From NCBI RefSeq assembly GCF_036373705.1, contig NC_089850.1:47585048-47649047 (forward strand): 64,000 nt of DNA. Reading direction: 5' to 3'. Origin of the DNA: Amia ocellicauda. Lineage: Eukaryota > Chordata > Actinopteri > Amiiformes > Amiidae. The translations under genes were made by a program, and so were the position numbers. A model generated the notes under the pieces. That model was not told where the DNA came from, did no database searches, and saw nothing but the letters and a program-made list of their open reading frames with translations. Below, in pieces: positions 48,701 through 59,163 of the stretch (within the stretch, counting starts at the first letter, position 1; each line of letters begins with the position of its first letter).

Positions 48701-51700
48701 GAAGTGAATAACACTGATAATCTCGTTATCATGGCACCTGTCAGTGGGTGAGATATATTAGGCAGCAAGTGAACATTTTGTCCTCAGAGTTGATGTGTTA
48801 GAAGCAGGAAAAATGGGCAAGCGTAAGGATCTGAGCGACTTTGACAAGGGCCAAATTGTGATGGCTAGACGACTGGGTCAGAGCATCTCCAAAACTGCAG
48901 CTCTTGTGGGGTGTTCCCGGTCTGCAGTGGTCAGTACCTATCAAAAGTGGTCCAAGGAAGGAAAAGTGGTGAACCGGCGAGGGTCATGGGCGGCCAAGGC
49001 TCATTAATGCACGTGGGGGGCGAAGGCTGGCCGTGTGGTCCGATCCAACAGACGAGCTACTGTAGCTCAAATTGCTGAAAAAGTTAATGCTGGTTCTGAT
49101 AGAAAGGCGTCAGAACACACAGTGCATCGCAGTTTGTTGCGTATGGGGCTGCGTAGCCGCAGACCAGTCAGGGTGCCCATGTTGACCCCTGTCCACTGCA
49201 GAAAGCGCCTACAATGGGCATATGAGCATCAGAACTGGACCACGGAGCAATGGAAGAAGGTGGCCTGGTCTGGTGGCCTGGCCTGGTCTGGTGGCCTGGT
49301 CTGGTCTGGTGGCCCCCCCCCAACACACTTACAGCAGAAACGAAAAATTGCATATTATTCATTTGTGCTACATTTGTGCTGTTGAAAAACATCTTCAAAA
49401 CCAAAGCAGCACAAATATTAATATTTATTTTTCGGTGAGTGACATTACTCAGCCCCCCCACAACAACCAATTCAAACCAAACACCTCTTTCATATGTGCT
49501 ACATCTGTGCTGGTTTGCGACGATTAAATCGATGTTTCAGCTATTATGCCATTATATTGTAAAGCATGTACTGTTGTTGATTGACTCTCTATGTAGCTGT
49601 AATGAAGATTGACAGGAGGGTAGGATTTGCGATTTCTCTTCTGCGATTGGCTAAACTCCACGCAGCTCCACCAATGGGATTGCTGGAATTCTGCAGATCT
49701 GCGGAAGTCTGCGATACAAGAACACGACAAATGGCTTCCTTATAGTTCTGCATTGAAATATTTTGACAAAGTAAATGAAAACACTTAAGTGTATAATATG
49801 TGCAGTGCGATTAAACTACCACACATCTACAGCTGGTATGTTAACCCACCTGAAAGAAACACCCTTGTGCGAAACTAGCAATGACAGAAAAGGGAAGAGG
49901 AGCAACAAACACATTGATATTAAACTACACACACAGCAGCTACTGCCATTTATTCTGTATTGGCTAGAACTGAAGCGCAGCGTTTCCGAGCGCAGAGCGG
50001 TGTGTGCGTCGGCTGTGGTTTGGAAACGTGGAAAAGTACATTTAAGTAGATTGTGTACTTTAGATAGTCGAATACATTTTGAATTTCGCTGACGGGACAC
50101 CATTGCCACAAGGACGCTAATGATAAGGCACTGTTGTTGCAGATCACATTGCTGAACTATTATTGAACGAAAAATACAACATTTAAAAGAACAACATTTT
50201 GGTCCGTCCGTTACAGGTGTAATTGAAAACAAATTCAATTCTTATGCACACATCAAGTCTGCCATGATTTTCTGGAGACATACATTGTATAAGCAGGCGT
50301 TCCTTTATAAAACAAATGGTCAACCTTTAGTTTGAAAGTTTGAAATTGTAATAAAACAGTTGTGACATCGGGAAACAATACGAGAGTCGCATAAGATGTG
50401 CGAGAGTTGACAGGTCTGCCATTGCTGCCGTTAGTATGCCATTTTGGTACGTAGGAAGGTACTTTCACATAGCCTAATGTTCATTTAATAAGGTTGTTGT
50501 GTTCGATAGGTATTTTAAAATAAAGTTTACACATTTTTGCAATTGCATTATTTCGCATTTAATGTCGCATTTTGAACGGGGGTGGGGGGTAAGTATTGGA
50601 AAAGTCGAGGACAACAGTGTGGAATTAATCAAAATATTTGTCATGCACATCCCTAATAACCATAATTCACATGGTGCTGGTTTCACCGAGGTCACTCGTG
50701 TAATAATCAATAAACTTTAAAATATTAGTTTCAACAGCACACATGTAGCACAAAGGGAAGATATACGTTTGGTTTGATTCCTTTGTTGTGGGGGAGCCGA
50801 GTGACGCCACTCGCCGAAAATAAATGTTAATATCTTCAAAACCAAAGCAGCACAAACGTAGCACAAGCGAATAATGCAATGTATCATTTGTGCTGTACGT
50901 CGGGGGGCAACTTCACGGAGCTCCCGGCTTTCAATTCAAGTGATCATTTAGCCAAATAAATAATGCATAATGTAACATTGCGTGCATTACCAGTACTGGT
51001 ACGGTTTATTTTGATGTCCCCTATGCCTGCTTTCCCTTAGCTCTTACTCTGAGCTGCACTTACTAGCTTTTACCATCTAGGATCTATGACTTATTGTTTA
51101 CGGTATATTTCCTACACAAGCATGTGAATTTGATTTTGTAAATTGCATTATGCTTTGAACTGTACTGTATTTTTGAACTTTGTATTGCTCTTATGTTTTG
51201 TAAGTCACCCTGGATAAGGGCGTCTGCCAAGAAATTAATACTAATAAAAGATCCCGGAGTTTGCTTGTGGTATATTACTCTGTGATATACCAATTTTCCG
51301 ATGCACAGCTTAAATCCAGCTTTTTGGGGCTCTTCTGTGCATTTAGCAAAACATTTGATTTAAGTTTCCATTATGTTGCATAACACTTTGCTGTGAAGAT
51401 GGAGGACGAAACAAAGCAGGATAACGCAGAGTGGTCCACATGCATGCTGACAAATGGAGGATAATGCTATAGCTTTCAGAATAAGAAAATACATTAGTGT
51501 AATTGTATAGTTTAAATTGTATCTGGTACAATGTCAGCTGACCGAACAATGGAAATTGAGGGGCTTTTTATTACGGTTTTGAACTTTGTCATTTCCATCA
51601 ACGTTTGTTTAAGTAATGGGCAGCACACAAATCTAATGTTTTAAGTTAGACCGGCTATGTGGGGCACCTGATGTGTGGTTTAGTATTGTAACGCTTGCGG

Positions 51701-54700
51701 GGATTTCCAAGGAGGAGACCCAAACCCAGAAACCTAAGCCATTACATGATGTTGTGCCGTCATGCAGTCTGCTCAAACTACAACATATGGAGTCATTAAT
51801 AACGAGCTAATAGACTCAAATTGTACACACTGATTAGCAGCAACTGCTCTACGATTGCAATAATGAAAAACAGGTGTCCGGTAAATACATGGATCTCAAA
51901 CAAGGTATTAAACTAATCTTTAAAGGTTTACTGTATGTGTCAAAAGACTAACCAAACAAAAAGCATTGAACTTTTCAATGTACCAGTATAAATACAGCAA
52001 TGTCAGTTCCCTTATGCTGTTGCATGTACTGCTGTGAATCATATTGTATACTATTTATTTTAAGAACACAAGTATTGATTTGAAACAAAATCCTTGATAA
52101 TGTTTACTTCCACTGCCTTTAGTTTTTAGCAGGCAGATTCTGATGGGGGGGGGGGTAGCTGCCAAGGATAGTCCATTGCATTATGTTGTATTGAAATAAT
52201 AATAAAAAAAAAAAAAAAAAAGGCTGCAGGCGTTATCTGCATTTCGCCAGCCGATTTCACCAATTCATAGAGCATCTTGTTTGATGTACAAAGGGATCAC
52301 ACATTGAGTAAGGACCGAGAATTTCTGAGCTTTAGCAGACCAGGTAAACCATTTTCCTAGGATACCATTTATGATGGAGCTTTAACATAAGTTTTAGGTG
52401 TCACCCAAATACCCAAATGTATCTTGAGATAGGGGAGGGAAAGAAAAAGACAAAACATACCTTTCTTCGTTTGAATCTTCCCCAGTTCTGACCTAGAATC
52501 CATGCTACCAAGGATTTACACATTGAAAAGTAGTTTTCCACTGTTCGAATGCCTAGGGAAGTACAAACGTACAAATAGAGAGCAGTAAGGCTTGGAATCA
52601 CTGGGCCTTTCTGACCAGAACCTTCATAGTTGCAACTTCATATCCAAGTGCTGCTGTGAGGAAAGACGGCTTTCCTTAAAGATGCTATTATATCCAAACC
52701 ACAGCAAATCAAATGAATAAATCACTCATTAAAAGGGGATGTGTAACCTACATACAATTTTATTTGAAGCAGACCAATCCTCACTGAAATGTACAAAATT
52801 AGAATCCACCATAACATAAAACTAGGACAAAATTTACCAACCCACACAGTACATAAAAACTCTTGTATATCATTTATACATCTTGGCCTATTTTTAAGTT
52901 ATCTACGGTGTCAGAGTGGGTGGTTTTAATAGGGAATGAAGGTATGTTGTCCTACAAAAGGACAAAACCATGGGTGTGAATTAGCCTTCAGTTGACATGA
53001 TTTCTAATGACATTTGTGTGGCGAGTGGCCAGGCCTTGTATCTCATAACAATAAGTTAGAAATACAGCTTAAATGGACACCCTACTGTGTGTAATATGGA
53101 CCCACTTATCCAGGTGGAGAATCTGCTAATGTACAGAGCAGAGGCTGCACCAGCAACACTTCTGCGAGTCACGATCAACACAAGAAACACTATTCAGGTT
53201 TGGTTATATTCAACACAGGGAAGAGTGGCTGCTGCTTCCCCCATAGTCATGATCTGAGAAAGGACTGCTGGTGTGTAGGGTTTCCAGGCCTGTAAACGAT
53301 TGCTCATGTCGCTTTCCATTTAAAAAGCCAAACCCCCACATCATGCGTGTGAAACAACCTACCAGCGTTCTCGTCCCCATTTGCCAGTTTGCCCCTCCAG
53401 TAATCGAGGGTGATGTGATGCAGGGAAGCAAGATACTTCAGGTTGCAGATGGGCGACCCCCAGCCCGACACCTTCTGCTTACTGTGCCCCTGCCACTGCA
53501 AAAAGATCATCCGCAGTTGTCGGTCGAAGGGCTTCGGCTGCTTGAACAGCCAGTAGGAAAAGTGCCACTGGAACCTGAACTGAGTGTACTGCTGGTACAA
53601 GGCCTCCAAATCCCTGTGGTCTGCAGCAGTGAAATAAGCAATGTCAAACAGAGAAAGGCAAATCTTATCTGTAAATTAACTTTTGTTCCACATAACTGTC
53701 TGCATAGTAGTGGCTAGATTTAAATATACTGGTTTGGTTTCAGCATTTGTATTATTCAAAAACAAATATGATCGTTGGTTTATAAAAATGGTTTGGTAGT
53801 ATGAAATAACTTTATATAGCACTGATCAAGCTAAAAGCAAAGTGTAAAACAGATTTTGTGAAGGCGCAAAAAAACAACAAAAAAAACACTATTGCAGTCC
53901 AGAGAATGTGAAGTCTAACGTGATTCAATGTTCTGTGTTAAGCTGCTCTTCAAATGCCATGGGAAAAGCAGGGGGGTGGGAATAAACCTCAGCTGCAAGA
54001 TGGAATTAGAGATTTCATTTGACTGATCAACTTTCTTCAAGGCAGATAAGATTTTTTTTTTTTTTTCCAGCAATCAGAAGGAATCTGTAATACCCTAATT
54101 CCTGTAGCCTTTCTGCATCATGAAAGCAACACTGGCACTTTTCCAAAATGTAATTTTACCATTTAAAACATTCTGGTGTTAAATTCTCTCAAAGCAGAAG
54201 ACATTGCAATAAATCTAAATCAGGTTTAAAAAAAAAGTGAAGTTAGTAGTGCTTTCAAAATCTAAAATTAGTAGCACACAAGGAAATCATGTATATTTTT
54301 CAAACAGACATTTAAAAACATGAAAGAATTTACCTTTAAATGTTTATTTCTAGACCTTGTATTAATTGTAGTAATCTGTAAGGCTACCTTGCAAAAAGCG
54401 CTATAGCAAACTAATTGAAATGTATAACCAAAATAAAGCAGAGAAGGATATTTAATACAAAGGATTGAAATGTTTTACTTTTGTAGTGTGAAGATGCATT
54501 AAAAATGCCAGAAAGCTCAATTTAACTCACCATTTTCCTCCTGCTGATGAAGAACATATTGAAGGATGTTGGCAACACTGCCATGGTGCTGGACGTTAAG
54601 GTTAAACAGTTCCTTCCACTCCATTTTTAAAACATTGCCATCACCATCTTCAGCTTCTTCTAAAACAAAGCGTTACAGAAGTCAGCCAACATCCCATCGT

Positions 54701-57700
54701 GAAGTCCGACAGCTACCTGAACTGGGATATCAGTTTTGGGACTTTTGAGAGATGAAGTTGAGAACTTTCTAGGTGTCTGGTAGGCTTCACATGCTGGGAG
54801 TGGAAAGGTGAAATGTAATGTAAACTGATAGTGTTCGACAGTTTTTCAGTAGTTAATTAGAGGAAATTAATCAAATGTAAGAAAATTGGTTTATAGGCTT
54901 AGTGAAGTGTTGATTCGGTATATTTAACCCTACAGTAAAGCCACATTGTACATCAATGTTTAACCACTTTTTACATGCAAAAATGTGTAGTTTCAATATT
55001 TCACCATCATTTTTGAGAACCACTGGAAAGCTCCACATTAGATTCAAAACCACTTCACTGGAATGCGTAGGCTTACAGTACATTTAAAGATACGCCAAGG
55101 AATGGAAAGGGCTGCTAAATATCGTCTCACACAATCAGCAAGGTTGAAAATATACACAAACAGCAGCCCCTCCCTGCCTCGTGCACTGAGGCTGGGCAGG
55201 AAGGTGATCAGCCAGAGCTGTAGCGATTCTGTGAAAACTCATCACCTGCAGTTTACCATGTGGTCAGTCAAGGAATTCAAAAAAGGAATGCATTGTAAAA
55301 TTACAGTCATGGCTTCCCAGTTTCTATGTACTCGTCTGAAGAGATCACCTAACCACTGGTTTTAACCACAGTGCAAAATTCTTTGAGCTTCTGTCCTTGA
55401 ATTACAAAACAATGTCACTGCTCTACTATTCCCCTTATACCAGCATTCAGACAGAATAAGGAATATCAAATACAACTAAATACCTGGGACATTAAAGCAC
55501 AGAAGATGAAGTCAAGGGAACAAAGATGTAGATGAAGATTAATAAAATGTTAATAACTTAACCCCTAAAAGCCTATAAGCTTTTGATTTTAAAACACCAA
55601 GCAGACTGGAGCACGTTTTTTGGTTTCAAACACTGATGAGAAACGCACAGCCATCCTGTAATGCAGTGTGAAGGTCTTATGGACTCACCTCTGCATTTTC
55701 CTTCGAGCGATTCTCTGCCTATTCCCCAGAGTTTCTCAATTTCACAATCAGGTAGTCTGACTGGAGGCAAGGGCACCCTCTCTTCAAGCACCAGCCACTG
55801 GACCCAGTATTTTGGGGGAGGCCTCTCTGTAAATAGCTTCTCCTGCAGGGACCTGTTGCAGTGCAGGTTTGTGTACAGCGTCCTCCACATGAACAGGAGG
55901 CGGAAAGAATGCTTGGCGGAGATGGAGATGGTGGCAGTGGTAAATGAAACCCCAAATGACGCCTGTGAAAATGAAGTCCGATATTAACATTTATGGATAA
56001 GTTTCACGTTTCTGTCCGTAGTGACATTAAAATATAGCAGAATGAATATAAATGACAACTATGCTCTTAATTCCCAGCCATACCCCATACGTATAATGTG
56101 GTTTTCTGTTGAAGCAGAATTAAAATAAGGCATACGAGTGGTGCAAGATCATACAGTGAGGGGAAAAAGTATTTGATCCCCTGCTGATTTTGTACGTTTG
56201 CCCACTGACAAAGAAATGATCAGTCTATAATTCTAATGGTTGGTGTATTTTAACAGTGAGAGACAGAATAACAACAAAATCCAGAATAACTTTTTTGAAA
56301 TGCGTTAAAAATTGATTTGCATGTTAAGGAGTGGAATAAGTATTTGATCCCCTATCAATCAGCAAGATTTCTGGCTCCCAGGTGTCTTTTATACAGGTAA
56401 CGAGCTGAGATTAGGAGCACTCTCTTAAAGGGAGTGCTCCTAATCTCAGCTGGTTACCTGTATAAAAGACACCTGTCCACAGAAGCAATCAATCAATCAG
56501 ATTCCAAACTCTCCACCATGGCCAAGACCAAAGAGCTGTCCAAGGATGTCAGGGACAAGATTGTAGACCTACACAAGGCTGGAATGGGCTACAAGACCAT
56601 CGCCAAGCAGCTTGGTGAGAAGGTGACAACAGCTGGTGCGATTATTCACAAATGGAAGAAACACAAAATAACTGTCAGTCTCCCTCGGTCTGGGGCTCCA
56701 TGCAAGATCTCATGTCGTGGAGTTTCAATGATCATGAGAACGGTGAGGAATCAGCCCAGAACTACACAGGAGGATCTTGTTAATGATCTCAAGGTAGCTG
56801 GGACCATAGTCACCAAGAAAACAATTGGTAACACACTACGCCATGAAGGACTGAAATCCTGCAGCGTCCGCAAGGTCCCTCTGCTCAAGAAAGCACATGT
56901 ACAGGCCCGTCTGAAGTTTGCCAATGAACATCTGAATGATTCAGAGGAAAGTGTTGTGGTCAGATGAGACCAAAATCGAGCTCTTTGCCATCAACTCAAC
57001 TCGCCGTGTTTGGAGGAGGAGGAAGTGGCTCAAGAAGAAGCACATTAAGGTCCTGGAGTGGCCTAGCCAGTCTCCAGACCTTAATCCTATAGAAAATCTG
57101 TGGAGGGAGCTGAAGGTTCGAGTTGCCAAACGTCAGCCTCGAAACCTTAATGACTTGAAGAGGATCTGCAAAGAGGAGTGGGACAAAATCCCTCCTGAGA
57201 TGTGTGCAAACCTGGTGGCCAACTACAAGAAACCTCTGACCTCTGTGATTGCCAACAAGGGTTTTGCCACCAAGTACTAAGTCGAAGGGGTCAAATACTT
57301 ATTTCACTCATTAACATGCAAATCAATTTATAACTTTTTTGAAATGCGTTTTTCTGGTTTTTTTTGTTGTTATTCTGTCTCTCACTGTTAAAATACACCT
57401 ACCATTAGAATTATAGACTGATCATTTCTTTGTCAGTGGGCAAACGTACAAAATCAGCAGGGGATCAAATACTTTCCCCCTCCACCCTGACTGTACATGT
57501 GTAGCTTCTTCGTGCTCAGCGGAGGTTTCGGTCACTCAAGTGCCCAGAGCATTAGGATCATGGGATAAAATTAACTTTTTTGGCCACTAGCCACTGTGTC
57601 TGGTAGAAGGAAAAAAAAAACCTTACCAGCCACTTGGTACCTTTACCACCCAAAGGCAAACATCACCAAAAATGCACGAGGGGGCATAAATGTGTGGTGA

Positions 57701-59163
57701 ACATTAAAACTTGGCATTTATTCAGGTAATTAATCAATCACTATTACAAAAGCTAATCGCACACCTGTATAGACTAGACAGGTGTTTATGAGGGAAAAGG
57801 ATCTGGATAGAAAAAACATGCTTGTGGCAATGTTTTCCGGTCACAACAGCGAAATACAGAATATATAAGACCTATCTAGCTAGTTAATTTATATAATCTA
57901 CTCGAGTAAACGATTGCCTCTTCCTGTCCACAGCACACCCACACTGCCGCTCTGCGTTCCGAAACAGAACTGCGCGCTCGAGTTCCAGCGAATACAGAAT
58001 AAGCCGCACTAGCCGGCTGTGTGTTCATGCGTTTGTTGCTCCTCTTTCCTTCTCGGTCATATTATAATTCTGACACTTTGATCCAGGTAGTTAAAAAGTA
58101 AGTAATTATGACTATGAAAAGTAATTAAAAGTCATTATTTTTCCACACCCTTAACCACCTTATTTCTGCTTCATTGCTGGACCGAAGACTGTCCCAGATG
58201 CCATAGATTTTCAAAAAACATGATATTGCAGTTTGCCAAATCAACTAACATACCAACACATAACGTCAACAAATTAATTTGTATTTTGACACATACCGAC
58301 AAATACTCGATCAGAAACTAAAAGTTGAGATCCCATACTTGTTGGCTACCCGCCAAAGTGGCTGGGAAGATTGACAGATTTACCCGCCACGGGCTAAATC
58401 TACCCGCGTTTGGCGGGTGTTAATTTTATTCCCCGATACGGACGTGCTTGCTTCCACTAAAATCTACGCGGTTCTCTTTTAATTGCATGCACCCACATGT
58501 GTGAATCTGTAACTTGCTTGAAAAACGCCTGAATTCCTACATACGTGTCTTTTTGTGTCCTTGGACCACACTGTGGGACACTACAGCCCTTACTTCTCGT
58601 CTCTGCCGCGATGGATACTGGGTAATACAGACACCGGAAGTAAATATACCATGCTTCTCTAACTTCCGGTTTCGTTAACCCGGAAACGTGAAATCGTGCG
58701 ATTTGGGGTCATAGTAGAGCGCCTGTCCATAGAGATCAGCCGACGCTTTATGAAGCTAAATGACGCTGGATAAGCCGTACCATTTATAATAGCATCAACA
58801 GGCACATACACACCATTAAGTACATTTGCAAGAATGCCCGTAAAAGGGTATCTTCAACAGCAAACATAGGAGGAAGAGACCCGGGTAAAGAGGCAACAGC
58901 TGTCTGACCTGGAGGAGTCTTGACCACAGGGAGCAGCAACTGCACACCCTGAACAGCGTCCTGCAGGTGCTGCCCACCCGGAGCAAGGAGACGGGGTCCA
59001 GAAGCCGCAGGATGAGGACGAGGACCTCGTCGCTCAGGTGTAGCAGTCCGGTGTGGGAGTATTGATGCACCGTGGGCCCAACGTCCACTACAACGGAAGA
59101 CCGGCCGGACAACAAAGCCAACTGCTCCCGCAGCTCCTCCCAACCTCCATCCACAAGCGCCAT
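42536..59163 (-). CDS. F-box protein gene, eight coding exons, ~514 aa, family unassigned
   Basis: Exons in gene order: 59163-58909, 55962-55689, 54659-54531, 53620-53363, 52552-52461, 47634-47453, 45521-45352, 42720-42536. All junctions are GT-AG with matching phases (0,1,1,1,0,2,1), giving 1,545 nt and 514 residues with no internal stop. Residues 40-85 form an F-box ([38 protein letters not shown]), the Skp1-binding module of SCF ubiquitin ligases. The remaining ~430 residues are rich in Trp, Tyr and Leu, with no WD or leucine-rich repeats, so it is an FBXO-class protein whose substrate is unknown. I chose ATG 59163 (AAAATGG context) over the upstream ATG at 59211, which has a weak context. 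I could not match it to a named FBXO gene. Introns 1 and 5 are full of transposons, but the coding exons are clean. Confidence 0.85.
45352..45521 (-). CDS. F-box gene exon 7
   Basis: The acceptor is TTTGATAG and the donor is GAAG|GTAATT. It codes [40 protein letters not shown] and [11 protein letters not shown]. It ends in phase 1. Confidence 0.87.
47453..47634 (-). CDS. F-box gene exon 6
   Basis: The acceptor is AATGGCAG and the donor is TACAG|GTATGT. It codes [40 protein letters not shown] and [11 protein letters not shown]. It ends in phase 2; the split codon AG|G gives Arg. Confidence 0.87.
47965..48656. repeat. AT-rich dispersed repeat cut by the second-family Tc1
   Basis: It begins ggcctgtcactaattac near 47974, a common opening of a fish dispersed repeat with cgattatt motifs. 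Its end (48600-48655) matches 32213-32275 (acttgcatgaaaca, actcataataaa). The match stops where the Tc1 fragment starts at 48657. A 24-base T run lies at 48549-48572. Confidence 0.45.
48657..49271 (+). mobile_element. Tc1-like transposon of a second family, 5' fragment
   Basis: It starts with a cagtgacactgatcagcc-type terminal sequence at about 48657-48676, typical of a second common fish Tc1 family. It then codes for [35 protein letters not shown] and, after a frame break near 49005, [20 protein letters not shown] and [16 protein letters not shown]. The fragment stops where the first catalytic Asp would come (VAWSDE) and turns into a GGCCTGGTCTGGT repeat. The C-terminal core and right end are missing. 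It lies in F-box intron 5. Confidence 0.88.
48798..49271 (+). pseudogene. Truncated Tc1 transposase (second family)
   Basis: Only the N-terminal helix-turn-helix part survives. The first frame ends in a stop near 49005 and a second frame continues from about 49035 ([15 protein letters not shown]). The reading then runs into the minisatellite, which adds AWSGGL-like units. The DDE core is lost. Confidence 0.85.
49259..49313 (+). repeat. Minisatellite of GGCCTGGTCTGGT-like units
   Basis: About four imperfect 10-16-bp units of TGGCCTGGTCTGG stand exactly where the Tc1 fragment ends. The first unit is the transposase sequence itself (the VAWS codons). It is followed by a run of C at 49313-49321. 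Confidence 0.85.
49311..50910. mobile_element. Putative non-autonomous DNA transposon with ~190-bp inverted ends
   Basis: The left ~190 bp (49311-49515) and the right ~190 bp (50720-50910) are imperfect reverse complements; both begin GCCCCCC at the outer edge. Shared blocks include ttgtgctac.tttgtgctg, tttattttcgg.gagtg, cccccacaacaa and tcaaaccaaac. The motif TGTGCTAC...TGTGCTG occurs twice in each arm. The 1.2-kb interior holds a short BED-finger-like ORF. No clear target duplication was seen because the left edge abuts a C run and a minisatellite. Two independent inverted insertions of one repeat are the alternative. Confidence 0.6.
49775..50092 (+). pseudogene. BED-type zinc finger-like ORF inside the inverted-end element
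   Basis: This 105-codon ORF reads [19 protein letters not shown] followed by THLKE, close to the BED finger pattern Cx2C...L.YH.ST..M..HLK found at the N-terminus of hAT transposases. The rest is basic ([10 protein letters not shown]) and then unrelated. The final zinc ligand His is not clearly placed. It is probably a remnant of an hAT transposase 5' exon rather than a host gene. Confidence 0.4.
51040..51250 (+). repeat. L2-type 3' UTR and tail
   Basis: It ends gtaagtcaccctggataagg, gcgtctgccaagaaatta and (ata)n at 51200-51249. About 150 bp of typical L2-like 3' UTR (ttgaactttgtattgctctt) precedes it. It lies in F-box intron 5, just outside the inverted-end element. Confidence 0.75.
52204..52221. 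repeat. Poly(A) tract
   Basis: 18 consecutive A bases in F-box intron 5. Confidence 0.9.
52461..52552 (-). CDS. F-box gene exon 5
   Basis: The acceptor is TTCCCTAG and the donor is AAAG|GTATGT. It codes [30 protein letters not shown]. It enters in phase 1 and ends in phase 0. Confidence 0.82.
53363..53620 (-). CDS. F-box gene exon 4
   Basis: The acceptor is CTGCTGCAG and the donor is GCTG|GTAGGT. It codes [40 protein letters not shown] and [19 protein letters not shown], very rich in Trp, Tyr and Phe. Both phases are 1. Confidence 0.88.
54531..54659 (-). CDS. F-box gene exon 3
   Basis: The acceptor is GTTTTAG and the donor is AATG|GTGAGT. It codes an acidic start (EEAEDGDGN) and then [31 protein letters not shown]. 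Both phases are 1. Confidence 0.85.
55689..55962 (-). CDS. F-box gene exon 2
   Basis: The acceptor is TTTTCACAG and the donor is AGAG|GTGAGT. It codes residues 86-176: [59 protein letters not shown]. It ends in phase 1. Confidence 0.88.
56379..56475. repeat. 97-bp near-perfect hairpin inside Tc1 copy B
   Basis: Two 44-base arms (56379-56422 and 56432-56475) are reverse complements with one mismatch, around a 9-base loop (tcttaaagg). The palindrome lies between the left terminal repeat and the transposase start and includes the leader that precedes the ATG. Copy A lacks everything left of this loop. Confidence 0.9.
56518..57280 (+). pseudogene. Tc1 transposase of copy B, frameshift and catalytic deletion
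   Basis: It starts [11 protein letters not shown] and ends NKGFATKY, like copy A. An 11-bp deletion near 56947 shifts the frame after [10 protein letters not shown] second deletion near 57022, about 240 bp relative to copy A, joins RRVWRRR directly to [10 protein letters not shown]. This removes the middle of the catalytic core, including the second Asp (FQHDNDPKH). The C-terminal part with [12 protein letters not shown] is kept. The product cannot be active, but the ends could still be mobilised by an intact relative. Confidence 0.92.
57555..58433. mobile_element. Putative second inverted-end element related to the 49.3-kb one
   Basis: A taaaattaac sequence near 57566 has its inverted partner gttaattttat near 58418, giving short inverted ends around 0.87 kb. 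On the - strand, 58060-57940 is similar to + strand 49890-50020: both hold gaggagcaacaaac and a tattctgtatt.gctggaact-like block followed by cgcagagcgg. It also carries a WGTCTGG/GGCGGGT-rich margin. It is probably a related hAT-type derivative. It lies in F-box intron 1. Confidence 0.45.
58630..58700. promoter_or_regulatory. Inverted pair of ETS-type motifs in F-box intron 1
   Basis: ACCGGAAGT at 58633-58641 and its reverse complement ACTTCCGGT at 58662-58670 are 20 bp apart, inside a GC-richer patch about 240 bp after exon 1. A further ccggaaacg follows at 58680. It could be an alternative promoter or enhancer. Confidence 0.4.
58909..59163 (-). CDS. F-box gene exon 1: start and F-box
   Basis: It codes residues 1-85, from [15 protein letters not shown] to SLWSRLLQ, and holds the whole F-box. 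The donor is CAG|GTCAGA, phase 0. The start codon lies in a CpG-rich stretch. Confidence 0.85.

Larger units (their letters stand above)
56152..57495 (+). mobile_element. Tc1-like transposon copy B, internally deleted
   Basis: Both terminal repeats are present. The left starts TACAGTGAGG at 56152 and the right ends ...CTGTA at 57495, with TA at both edges as expected for Tc1 target duplication. Terminal repeats exceed 200 bp and each has an outer and an inner copy of a tatttgatcccct-type motif (IR/DR layout; left copies near 56169 and 56341). It lies in intron 1 of the F-box gene, about 190 bp before exon 2 in gene order. Confidence 0.93.
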
